From Diatrype stigma (lineage: Eukaryota; Ascomycota; Sordariomycetes; Xylariales; Diatrypaceae): a stretch of 64,000 nt of DNA. Positions 46,405-56,432 of this stretch are shown one piece after another; within the stretch, counting starts at the first letter, position 1; every line of letters starts with the position of its first letter. The notes below the pieces were generated by a model. The model was not told the DNA's origin. It ran no database searches and was given only the letters and a program-made list of their open reading frames with translations. The stretch spans positions 62,001 through 126,000 of the forward strand of contig JAKJXP020000077.1 of the NCBI GenBank assembly GCA_022225965.2, in the 5' to 3' direction. The position numbers and the translations under genes were made by a program.

Positions 46405-47619
46405 TCATTCGCCCCCCAACACCTCCCTCGCGACATCCCGCACGAGCTCCAGCTTCGCCCACATCAGCTCCTCCGTCATGCCCTTGCCGCCCGCAATGCT
46501 GCTGCTGCTGAACCCGCACTGGGGGCTCAAAGCAAGACAGTCGAGGGCCTCGTCCAGGCCCACGCCCTGGGCCTCTGCCACGACGCGTGCCGCGGCCGCG
46601 ATCTTCGCCTTGAGGTCCGCCCTGTCCTCGAGGGCGGCGGTCTTGGTCGAGACGAGGCCGAGGACGACGTTCTTGCCGCGCGGCAGGAAGCGCAGGGGCT
46701 CGAAGCCGCCCGCGCGCTCCAGGTCGTCGAACTCGAGGTAGTACGTGTCGTAGTCCGTCTCCCGGAACAGCTTGCGCGCGATGGCCTCGTACGACCCCGA
46801 CACCCAGTGCGTCGACCCGGCCATGTTGCCGCGGCACAGGTGCATGCCGACGTGCAGGCCGGCCGGCCTGTCGGCCAGCAGCTGCCGGTGCGCGCCCAGG
46901 TACAGGTCCAGCAGGGCGTCGGTGTCGGTGCCGTCGCCGCGGCGGCAGCCGTCGAGGAACTGCGACGAGCAGAAGTACGTCAGGTGCGGGTCGTCGACCT
47001 GCAGGTTCCGCAGGCCCGCGTCGTACAGCGTGCGCATCTCGGCCGCGTAGCAGCGCGCCAGGTCGGCGAAGTACGCCTCGTCCGAGGTGTAGCCCGACCC
47101 GGCCGTCCAGGCCGTGCCCGGCTTGAGCTGGATGTGCTGGTAGTTGGGGGACGGCATGGTGAACTTGGCCTCGCGCTGGAGGTCCACGCTCGGCAGGCTG
47201 TCCCGCAGCTGCAGCCACTCCTGCAGGTACGGCGACGCCTTGTACTCGATCTTGCCCGTGCACACGACGGCGGCGCGGGTCGTGGCGCCCATCTTGGCCA
47301 GCCCCGTCGTGGTGGGGAAGTCGGTCCGGAAGGCGTCCGGGATCGGGAGGTCCGGCCGCACCTCGAAGCCCGACAGCTTCTCGAAGAATCCGCCGTAGTA
47401 GATGTGGCGGGCGTACTCGCCGTCCGTGATGGGTCGGACCCCCTTCTCGACCTGGAGCCGGACGACGTCTCGGATGGCTTCCGCTTCCGCCTTCTTGACT
47501 GCGTCCGGGATCTCGAGCGAGTACATCTGTGACGGGGCAGAAAGACTCGACCGCGCATCGAGAAGGCTCTGCGGTCGCAGCAGCGAGCCAATATGATCAA
47601 ATCTGAAAGGTGGCGCCAT
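46405..47619 (-). CDS. Single-domain MetE-like (cobalamin-independent methionine synthase C-terminal type) protein
   Basis: Single exon, 404 residues from ATG 47619; an upstream TTG in frame is not needed. The fold is that of the catalytic C-terminal barrel of MetE, which moves a methyl group to a zinc-bound thiol. Zinc ligands are visible: His and Cys in HVGMHLCRGN, Glu in YYLEFDD, and Cys in LSPQCGFSSS. Other blocks are FDHIGSLLRP at the start, VRPITDGEYAR, and LQVDDPHLTYF. At 404 residues it is about half the size of true MetE (about 760), without the N-terminal folate-side barrel. It is therefore a separate methyltransferase of unknown acceptor, not methionine synthase itself. Such short proteins are widespread in fungi and bacteria. 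It lies next to accessory genes, so a role in specialised metabolism or salvage is possible. Confidence 0.87.
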   Translation of the reverse strand: MAPPFRFDHIGSLLRPQSLLDARSSLSAPSQMYSLEIPDAVKKAEAEAIRDVVRLQVEKGVRPITDGEYARHIYYGGFFEKLSGFEVRPDLPIPDAFRTDFPTTTGLAKMGATTRAAVVCTGKIEYKASPYLQEWLQLRDSLPSVDLQREAKFTMPSPNYQHIQLKPGTAWTAGSGYTSDEAYFADLARCYAAEMRTLYDAGLRNLQVDDPHLTYFCSSQFLDGCRRGDGTDTDALLDLYLGAHRQLLADRPAGLHVGMHLCRGNMAGSTHWVSGSYEAIARKLFRETDYDTYYLEFDDLERAGGFEPLRFLPRGKNVVLGLVSTKTAALEDRADLKAKIAAAARVVAEAQGVGLDEALDCLALSPQCGFSSSSIAGGKGMTEELMWAKLELVRDVAREVLGGE

Positions 47620-48334
47620 ATTTGATTGAGTGTAGGTTGATATCAGAGTCAAGCGTTAACTGACTGCTCCAGGTGCTTTTGTGTAGAAAGCTGCGGAGTA
47701 ATTGCTCTCCTTCGTAGAGCGAAGGTACCATTACTACTTATACTGGTAAAGAGTTGGGGATGAACGACGCTGGTGGGGGAAACCCCTGAACAAGTTACAG
47801 GTAGGCCTATCAAACACACAGTATTAGTGAGTTCAATTTATTAATAAGTAATAAGTAATCGGTAGTTGCTGGAAAACAATTGGAATGATCGTAATCAGCA
47901 TGTCGGAGGTCTACAGATATGTTACAAGCCAGGATGAGGGCCCCTTTATCATACAATATTTCATAATCTTCGGTGGTTTAGGCGTAACACACCCTTCCAA
48001 TGGAGGAACACGTCAACGGCCTAGATTGGCAACGCCTTGCCATGATGACTTTATAGTGGCTAAAATGGATTATGTGATTATACGGCTCACCTATCGTGAT
48101 GATATCCGTGTTGCGAAGTTACAGTATTATGCTAGTCACAATACGAATACGTAGTCAAACGCTTCCAAGTCATAAGTATCTATTCTGATCCATAATACGA
48201 CCTGTCCAGGCCAAGGGCCAAAAATACCATCTATGTGTATGCCCTCCTACCCCACCTTACCCTACCATTCCCTACGCCATAGCTATGCGCCCACACACGT
48301 AAAGAAACCTCACCATACGGGTGTCCGCATTCAT
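47620..48334. other. Spacer MetE-like gene - Vps62 gene
   Basis: AT-rich, with one 89-codon frame at 47885-48154 that lacks any family motif. No gene called. Confidence 0.5.
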
Positions 48335-50050
48335 TCAAGGGACCCAAGTCGACCTCCTACCCTCCGCAATGCTGTGCAAGATCCTGCACCTCTTGGAGGA
48401 GCACATCTTCTCGCGCTCCAGATTCTTGACCTTGGGGCCCTGGGGCCCCGTGACGTAGTGGTACTGGCCGAACAGGCGCCACTGGCGGTGGTCGTCCAGG
48501 CCGTAGAGCTGGTCGCCCCACCGGCCGCGGTAGTGGAACCAGCTCGTCGGGGCTTCGGGCTGTTCCCGCACGGGCTCCAGCTCCTCTTCCGCGTAGTCGT
48601 ACCAGTAGGCCCGGAAGTTCTTGCGCGGGTCCCAGAGCGGGCCCCGGTCCGTCTGGTCCCGGAGCATGCCGAACGGGAGGACGTAAGGGTGGTCCCCCGG
48701 CATCGCGTACATGGCGTGGCTGCCCACGGCGCTGTATATCACGGGTCGCTGCTTCACCTCCGCGTTCGTCTCGTTGCCAGCACCACCATCGCGCCTCTTC
48801 TCCACAGCGTGCCAGGCATACGCCTGCCCGCCCTCGTGCTCGCTGAAGAACACGGCCCGCGGCACGCCCGAGTCGAAGCGGATCATGGCGTGCTCCCAGT
48901 CGCCGACGTGGTTGCCGTAGCGCACGCCCAGCACTGTCTGCCCCAGGTTGTAGGCGTAGAAGAAGAACCAGAAGGCGTCGACGATGCCCGACCCCTTGTC
49001 CACCAGGACTAACGTCGCCGGCGCTCGCGAGTAGCCCGAGTCGTCGGGCTTGTGCTGCGCCGTCAGCGTGGGCGCAGAGCGCTCTCGCTCTCGCTCTCGC
49101 CGCCGCCGCCGCCGCCGCTGCTGGGGGGTGGTGGTGGTTGTGCCGCCACGACGCGCCGGGAGTGGTTGCCTCGGCCCCATGTGGCTGGGACTGCCGCTGC
49201 CGCTGCCGTCCGGTGCATAGCGCGGGTCAGATATCCTCTGAAGGGGATGGTCGCGGTCGACGTCGAACCACGTCGTGGTATCACCAGAGCGGTGCTCATC
49301 GTCTTCTTCCGACTGGCGCCCCTCTGCTTCATCCCCATCCCAGTCGCTATCGTCGTCGTCGTCATCGTCGTTGTCATCGTCCCATAAAGCAGGTATATTG
49401 AACCAGTTGTGGAGCCATGAGGGGCGTGCCTCCACATCTGTCCGGCTTCTCAGGAACAGATCTGCCGAGTGCTTGCTGTGAAGCTTGTGCAGCTTGTGCA
49501 AGTTCCCCAGATCGAGAGGTTCTGTCACGTTGATCCGGACGTCGTCTGCATACGGCACCATATTCTTGACGTGATTGGCGATATCAGCGGGCCAGAAGTG
49601 CTCCCCCGAGTAGAGATGGACCAGGGGCGCATAATCCAGCACATAATCGGGGATTCCCCTTAGGCCATCCGTGTCGGTGTTGTTGCCACTGCCGCTGCTG
49701 TGCTTGGGCGTACCCGTCTCCCCCTTGGCTGTGTATAGGATCTTCTGCTGCTTCTGTTCTTCCCACAGACGTCTCAACTCAGGGGCGTGGTGGTGGTGGT
49801 GGTCCTCGCCGTGCTTCTCATCCCGCTTGCTGGGCGGATCTGCCTTGACGTGCCAGAGGCCGCACAAGCTGAGCCACCGACAGGCTTGCCGATCAAGCCA
49901 GTAGGGAGACGTGCTGACCCATCGGCGCTCGGCCTCTCGTGCCTCTCTGCTCTTCTTGACCGGGTTGAGGGCTTGCGGCAGGACCCAAGTGAACAACACG
50001 ACGATGCCGACGAAGACACCGAGTATGGTCAAGCGGCGGAGGTGGTACAT
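48335..50050 (-). CDS. VPS62: Vps62-like protein (DUF946 family)
   Basis: Single exon, 571 residues, ATG at 50050. Yeast Vps62 and its paralogue Tda6 were linked to vacuolar sorting by genetics; their biochemical role is not settled. A signal anchor (LTILGVFVGIVVLFTWVLPQAL, residues about 8-29) suggests a type II membrane protein. The family core begins YAPLVHLYSGEHFWPADI and includes WLHNWFNIPALW. After a low-complexity Asp-rich insert it resumes with VDAFWFFFYAYNLGQTVLGVRYGNHVGDWEHAMIRF. GSHAMYAMPGDHPYV and the terminal WRLFGQYHYVTGPQGPKVK are also conserved. His-rich (DHHHHHA) and Asp-rich (DDDNDDDDDDD) runs are expansions outside the core. It lies on the same strand as CCZ1, with 1.6 kb between them. 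Confidence 0.85.
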   Translation of the reverse strand: MYHLRRLTILGVFVGIVVLFTWVLPQALNPVKKSREAREAERRWVSTSPYWLDRQACRWLSLCGLWHVKADPPSKRDEKHGEDHHHHHAPELRRLWEEQKQQKILYTAKGETGTPKHSSGSGNNTDTDGLRGIPDYVLDYAPLVHLYSGEHFWPADIANHVKNMVPYADDVRINVTEPLDLGNLHKLHKLHSKHSADLFLRSRTDVEARPSWLHNWFNIPALWDDDNDDDDDDDSDWDGDEAEGRQSEEDDEHRSGDTTTWFDVDRDHPLQRISDPRYAPDGSGSGSPSHMGPRQPLPARRGGTTTTTPQQRRRRRRRERERERSAPTLTAQHKPDDSGYSRAPATLVLVDKGSGIVDAFWFFFYAYNLGQTVLGVRYGNHVGDWEHAMIRFDSGVPRAVFFSEHEGGQAYAWHAVEKRRDGGAGNETNAEVKQRPVIYSAVGSHAMYAMPGDHPYVLPFGMLRDQTDRGPLWDPRKNFRAYWYDYAEEELEPVREQPEAPTSWFHYRGRWGDQLYGLDDHRQWRLFGQYHYVTGPQGPKVKNLEREKMCSSKRCRILHSIAEGRRSTWVP

Positions 50051-51670
50051 GGGGAAGATCGTTGCTCGCTGGTCGGGAGTCGCATTGGCAAGTTGGTTTG
50101 GAAAGTCTGACTAGATGGACTGGACAACCAAAACAAACGATCGGATCGCAATCGGGTACGGTATCAACGATCAGAGACGCGGCGCCGTATGGAAGGCGGA
50201 AGGCGGAAGGCGGAAGGGAGCGAGCAGAGCGTAGGCTATGAACAGAAGACCGGGAGGAAGATCAAAAGATCGAAGGTTCGGTATTCATCGTAGAGAACCT
50301 CACGCCCACATGCGCAAATATAGTCGCGTTATGAATACGAAGAATACGAAGCACTGATGATGCTCAGCTCAGCGCTGATTCAGGTCAACGTCGATCATGG
50401 CAGCTGGGATAGTTGGAGTGTGCAGGGTGCAGGGTTCAGAGCGCTGACGTTGCGTTCGGTTTGTTTAGTTTGTTGCTCAGTGGGTTGGAGTGGAATCTTC
50501 AGGGGCCAGTCAGCCAATGAGACGCTGGGAGCATGCCACTAGAAATAACGCCTTTAAGTAACTATGAGCTCATTGGAAGCTTGGAAGACTTTAACTATGT
50601 ATTTATTGTACCCTAAACCATGTCACCCACCATGCAGAATGCCCATCAACCACCGCCTTACCATGCAGATATTACCAGGCAGATACCAGGCAGATACCAG
50701 GCAGACTGCTCCGGCTGTTGAAGTAAATATCATCTTAAAGGGCTTTACACCACTCGTGAGGTTACATGTGTCGACCACCTGGCTGGCTGGCTGCCTAGTG
50801 AGATACCTCTCCAGATGAGGGGCAGTATTGTCTAAATACTAAATAGGGGTGTATCCAGAATGTCGGATCAAAGCGTCAAGCTAGGTCACACAGCAAGCCA
50901 TAGCTTGTGGCTACCTATACTCAATAGAGTAACCAGCTATCCTTTGGCTATAAGAGGGACAAGTGCGAGGTGCCAAATCAAGAAGAATGCAAGACTTGAG
51001 CTTAGTGGGGAATATATAGGCTCTAACAGGACCTCCTGGTCTTGAAGCCATCAACCTAGGATAGAGAAACAAGAACAGGTGGGTTGTGCCAGGCCGACCT
51101 GATTATCTAGCTGTACGTAATCTGGTTAAAGCAAGAATGGGTATGTTTTCATCGCATGTGGCGGCAGCAGAATTCGCGTAGATTCACCAAGACGAGTACG
51201 ATCTGTTATCCGTCCCTGTATTTGCAATGGCCGATCGTAACAATACAATGATATACTGACGATGGGCTGAAGAATGGATGGATTACTCCGCCAGAGAAGG
51301 CGAGCCAATGTCGTTCACTGTAGATATTGTATAGAATTAATTGACACGTTAATTACCAACGGGTTTGGAAATTGGGATGAACATGCGTAGAGGCTGGTGA
51401 TAGTAGCATTATACCTACAGGTCAATAAAATGAAGATGGCAAAATTACTCAAAGGCTGACCACGGCTGACACCGCTCTCAAAGATGCTCACTCCCTTCCC
51501 ATCTGCACACGGCATTGACTCGAGTTCAACTAGTCTAACCTACTGACGAACCGCAACAATATGACCAGCAGGGTTGGATCCTACCAACCTACTAATTAAG
51601 TAAGTACCTATCTAACTCATAGCACTGCTCCCAAAAAACACTGCCACAGCTACCACCACCACCACCACCA
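50051..51670. other. Spacer Vps62 gene - CCZ1
   Basis: Contains a GGAAGGC repeat at 50191-50217, a CCAAT pentamer near 50514, an ACCAGGCAGAT repeat near 50677-50705, and TAAGTACCTA words near 51600. No gene supported. Confidence 0.55.
50191..50217. repeat. GGAAGGC tandem repeat
   Basis: About four copies of a 7-bp unit, roughly 140 bp upstream of the Vps62 ATG. Confidence 0.85.
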
Positions 51671-54489
51671 CTACCGCGTAAGACTCAACAGCCCCTCGAT
51701 GTACTTCTTCGTATCGACGCCGATGCCCTGGGCCAGACGTCCCGCGTTCGCATCCGCGCCTCCGCCTCCTCTCCCGCCCTCCGCGTACGAGGTGCTGAGC
51801 GCCCTAAGCGGACCACCGCCGCCGCCGCCGTAGGCCGTACGATGCTCGCCGGCGCGGCGGATGAGGAAGATCTCCTTGTCGACTTGTGGCTGTGGCTGCG
51901 ATCGTGAGCGCGATCGCGATCGTGGGGAAGAAGGGCTGCGCGAACTAGCTGCTGCTGCTATCATTCCCGTTTCTGTTTCTGTCTCCGTTGTCTGACCTTC
52001 TTCAACTTCGCCTTCGCCTTCGCCTGGGCCCCTCGTCTCAGCGTTGGAGGTACTGTCGTCGCCACTACCATCATCATCGCCAGAAGCCTGCTGCTCCTTT
52101 CTCTTCGTCGTAGGAGTAGCAAGTGCGCGGGGCGTCGTGCCACCACTGACGCCACCCCCTTCCCCATCCCCATCATCAAGGAGGATCCGGGTCCACACAA
52201 CCCACCAACCGCGGTTCGTCTTGCAAGTGCGCTCGAGTTCCGCCGCCGCTGCGTCGTGGTGGGCATTGGCGGCGCGCGTGGCGATATAGGTGTTGAGGAT
52301 CTGATTGTGGGTGCCGAGGGCCTCGGCGCGGGACCAGGTGGCCAGCGGGGCCTTCTTGTGCGCCGGGTAAGCAGGCAGCAGGGCGGCATCTTCGCCTAGC
52401 TGCTGCTGCTGGTGCAGCTGCGCGGTCTGCAGCGGGTCGGGGATGTTCGGGATGGTGGAGTGGATGGTGAGGGTGCGGGGGTCCCAGACGAGGTCGAAGA
52501 TGCTGCTGCTGTTCAGAGCCTCCGGTCTCGCGCCCGCGCCCGCGCTGACGGCAGGCCTGCCGGGACGGTACGCGGTCGACGCGCCGAGCGGCTTCCGGAG
52601 CGGCGCGAGCTGGTAGTGCAGGGACCGGTAGAAGCCATCCCAGGCCAGGCAGTCGGTGCGGGACCGGAAGAGGAAGGTGTACACGAAGGGCCTGCTGACG
52701 TAGACCACGACGCGGAGCTTCTGCGTCTTGTTACGGTCCTGGCTGTCGAAGTGGGTACGGTCCGCCAGATCGTGGGCGGAGGAGTTATAATCTTTTGATC
52801 CGTCGGCGCCGGTCCCGATCTCGGTCCTATTTGCCAACTCATTCTCCCGGCTCCCGAGGTCCACGATCCGCTCGCTCTCGGGCCGGCCGGCGTCGTCGAG
52901 CTCGACGGTGAGGGCTCGGACCATCACCCGCGAGTTGTACTGGTGGTCTCCTTCGTCCCCGCTCCCGGGACTGCTGGACCCGCTCTCTTCCGCACCTTTC
53001 ATCAACCCGATAAGAAACCGCCCCGAGTTATCACCCGGTATTGTAGACTGGCGCCGTTGTGGTGGTGTTACGTTGGAAACCTCCGCTTTGCTAGCATTTT
53101 GATTTGCCGCCTCATCTGGCGGCTTAAAGCCTTCTGGGCCCCCAGAGGCTCCAAGAGACCAGTGCGTTCCGTAGCCGAGCTTAAGATACTGCATAAATTT
53201 AGTCATGCCTCCCTCATCCGTAGCATCATCTGCGGGAGCTGGCGGGTTTACCCCCGCTTCGTGATTCTGTGTGGCCGATACATTCGTGTCTGGCTGGTTT
53301 GAACCACCGGAAACCGCAGTTTCTTTAGGGATGTCCTTAGGTTTATGTTCAACATCCTTCACATCAGGGCCGTGTTTCCTTGTTTTCTTCGGCTGTCGTG
53401 TAGACGAAGGATTATCCTTTACCCCGTAGGCCTCTTCGCCCCAGGAGTACAGGTCCTCCATCCAATACGCGACATCGCGCAGCGACTTCCTCGACAGAGC
53501 TCCAACTCCGAGAAATATCGCGCCGTCCTCCGCCCCAGGCTCGTCTCCAGTACCAAGCCATTTGGCGGCAGGCTCGCTCTCGGCGGCTTTCTCCTTGGCT
53601 GATGACGATTCAGCATCGACCTCCACATCCGAAGGGCCGAATTTGGAGACAACCAAGTCGACGAGGCCCTCGGTCCTCTCCACAAAACCTTCGAGGACTT
53701 CTCGCTCCCCGCTCCCGCGGTCTTCCTCGCCCACGCCGATACCCAGCTCGCCGCAGGCGGCAATTTTGATTCCCCCGAAGACATTGACAGCTGGATTGCC
53801 ATGGAGAAGTACATCCCAGGTCGACAAGAACAGATCCCAGTAGCGGCTCAGTATGCTGACGAACTTGTGCCGTTTCGTGCGGACGAAGAGGGCGCTGAGA
53901 GAAGCAGCATGGTGCAGCAGGAAGGTGGCGTGGGCCCGGAGGAGGTCCTGCATCAGGAGCGCAGCTGGTTTCATCTCTCGCGACGAGTACTCGACGTTCT
54001 CGGAGGCATCGTCCCTGGTGTTGGAGGCCCCGAGTCTCAACGGTAGAGGCAGTTTGGTCAGGTCAATCGACTATGTTGTGATCAGCAGCCAGTGGGAGCA
54101 CACGAGCCAGGACGGGATCGACTTACAGCTAATATCCACCACCCAGGCTCCAGTTCATGCAGCACAACCCGGGTCTTCTCCGTCTCGATGGTGTCCAGGG
54201 CGTTCCCGCCGGAGAACCCCCGGCTGAACTCGACCATGCCCTGGGCCAGACCGATCTGCCTCAGCCGTTCGTTGCGCTCATCCTGGGAGATGTTCTCGGT
54301 GGGCCTCCCCTGTGACCGATGACGCTTACTGCTCTTCTTCTTTCGCTTCTGGGATTGACTGTTGACCGAGGCGTAGTAGACGATCTGGTCGTCGAGGGTC
54401 TCGTCGGTAGTCCCGAGCGTGGGGTTGTAGATGGCTAGGAACCCCAGCTGCGCAGGCACGATGGTGCCTGCCGACGGAGAGGCTGACAT
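51671..54489 (-). CDS. CCZ1: Vacuolar fusion protein CCZ1
   Basis: Two exons, 54489-54127 and 54070-51671, giving 920 residues. Ccz1 pairs with Mon1 as the exchange factor that loads Rab7/Ypt7 on late endosomes and vacuoles, needed for vacuole fusion and autophagy. The N-terminal longin domain opens QLGFLAIYNPTLGTTDETLDDQIVYY and has RLRQIGLAQGMVEFSR and HELEPGWWILASIDLTKL. The last of these is formed by the splice. LLRAHATFLLHHAASLSALF and SRYWDLFLSTWDVLLHGNP follow. Disordered inserts rich in Ser/Asp/Glu split the second longin region, which resumes with LRVVVYVSRPFVYTFLFR. The C-terminus has WDPRTLTIHSTIPNIPDPLQ. The 56-nt intron keeps phase 0. An overlapping frame at 54520 is a shadow. 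It is longer than yeast Ccz1 (about 700) owing to the inserts. Confidence 0.92.
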
Positions 54490-54741
54490 CCCGGATGGCT
54501 ATTGGAGTGTAGCGGCTCATATATCAGCAGCATGCATCAGCAGATGATAGATGCGAGGTCAAAGCGAGTAGCTCGGCAGGGCGCAGCTGAGGATAGCTCA
54601 TGCACTCTCAATCGGATGCTCATGGGTTACGTATGGCCCTTCAACGAGGCGGTACATACTATTTACAACACCCCACGGCTTGGACTATGCGTACAAATCT
54701 GGAGCCGGGCCAGCTCACTCCCCCCAGAAACCTCGAACGAT

Positions 54742-54771
<30 letters not shown>
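54742..54771. repeat. (GTGAGA)n hexamer repeat
   Basis: Five GTGAGA units upstream of CCZ1, outside coding sequence. Confidence 0.9.
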
Positions 54772-54772
<1 letters not shown>

Positions 54773-55442
54773 AACAATCAGCCGACGGGGAAGGCAACGC
54801 CCGACGTAAAGGCAATAGCGCAGGTATCTACGAAATACCTACGTTTGTTAAGTATGTAGATACCTAGGTAAGTACATAAGGCATGTAGGTATGTTGGTAT
54901 GTAGGTACATACTAGATATGAACTGTGAACCCGTGGGCTGTGGTTGAAATAGTAAGAAGCAGCTAGGAATAGAATAGGGATCCAAACATTGACGTCTTTA
55001 ATGAAGTCCCGTTAATTACATATATTTAGGGTGCGTTAGTGGACGATCCCTGTCGCATACAAGTAACCTTAAAGGTACAATACGTGAAGACCAAACCGCA
55101 GACCTCGTAAATCAGAACCATCTCAACATAAGTAGTTACCTGAAATGTTACAATATTATAATATTATAGTTCATAATATGATAGTAAAATATCTGTCGAT
55201 AGTGCCAAATTACCACGGGAGCTTCAAACTTAGGTACCTACGTAGTTACGAACGAGCCTTTTACGTCTCAGCTTGCATGTGTAGGTATCACAGGTTTTAT
55301 TTCGGACAGTAACTGCGTAGGCGGGAAATACCATTGGTTGGGTGTATATGGACGGAGCGTTTCGCCCGAGGCTTGATATCATACCTAGGTACTATCTAGA
55401 TGGGTAGGTAGGTATGTAGGTATGCAGCAGTATAGCTAGGTA

Positions 55443-55490
55443 GCTACCTGCTGCCTGCTACCTGCGACCTGCTACCTGCGACCTGCTACC
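55443..55490. repeat. CTACCTGCGACCTG tandem repeat
   Basis: About three copies of a 14-bp unit with a degenerate leading copy, followed by GGTAGGTAG. It looks like an expansion from the TACCTA/TAGGTA background. Confidence 0.85.
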
Positions 55491-56432
55491 GTGATAGGTA
55501 GGTAGTCATATACCTCTGTTCCTACCTACCAGGTAGTTAGGCTACGTAGATAGGCAGGTAGGGAGGTTAGCCGCAGAATCCGAGCTGGTGTTGGTGACGG
55601 GACAAGACCGCATACATAACTAGACGCGGCCTTCAGTTCCCGCCACTGCCACCGCTACTACTGCCACCCATAACCATAACCATCATCAGCGTCATGAGGC
55701 CTCGTCGATTTGCTCGCGTGATCGCGTGATCGCGTGATTGCTCGCTCGCCCCGTGGTTCATTTGGTTGTTGAATTTCCTTTCTGATGCTTGTTTTCCGTT
55801 GCTCCGGATCACCGGCCTTCCCCTGCTTCACTTCACTTGCCAACCCCCTCGCCTTCTAAATCTTTGGACCACAACAAAGAAACAGGTAGAAGAAAAAAAG
55901 AAAAGAAGAAGAAGAAAAGGCAAAATATGAAGACCCTGCATCCCATCCGTACAATACAGACAATAGTGCTAAGTAATCTCATACAGGGACAATGCTCATA
56001 ATCTATACCGAGTGTCATCATGAGGAACGGTGCTCATAACCAGAAGTGGCGTCCAAAGGGTATCCCTCTTTCCCAAGTATGACAAAAATGAGAAAGGAGT
56101 GCTCATGGTCCTTTGATGCCCCCCCACCACGGAAAGGCATTTCTATGAAACCGTCTGCACCGATGCAGAATTTTCGATATAGGCATATGAGCTGATTGGA
56201 CGGGGTTGCTTCCTATCCAAGTCTGCTTCGAGGCTTATCTGCTCTTCTACTAGACTGCTCAATAATAGTGCCTCACATGCGTCTAGTCCTCTACTGAGGA
56301 GATTTCCTGGAGGCTTGACGTGGTAAGTCGCTTCTTCTTCAGCCGTGATCGTGGTCGTTCGTGCCCCTGCTGCGGCATTTGACTTGTCCGAGTATGTTTG
56401 TGTAATGGGTTCCGTAACCTCCGAAGACATAA

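Larger units (their letters stand above)
54490..56432. other. Spacer CCZ1 - RasGAP with simple repeats
   Basis: Holds the GTGAGA and CTACCTGCGACCTG repeats and a dense TAGGTA strip at 55371-55570. A 95-codon frame at 56143-56430 begins five bases after the RasGAP stop, in another frame; it has no motif and I leave it as probable 3' UTR. Confidence 0.55.
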
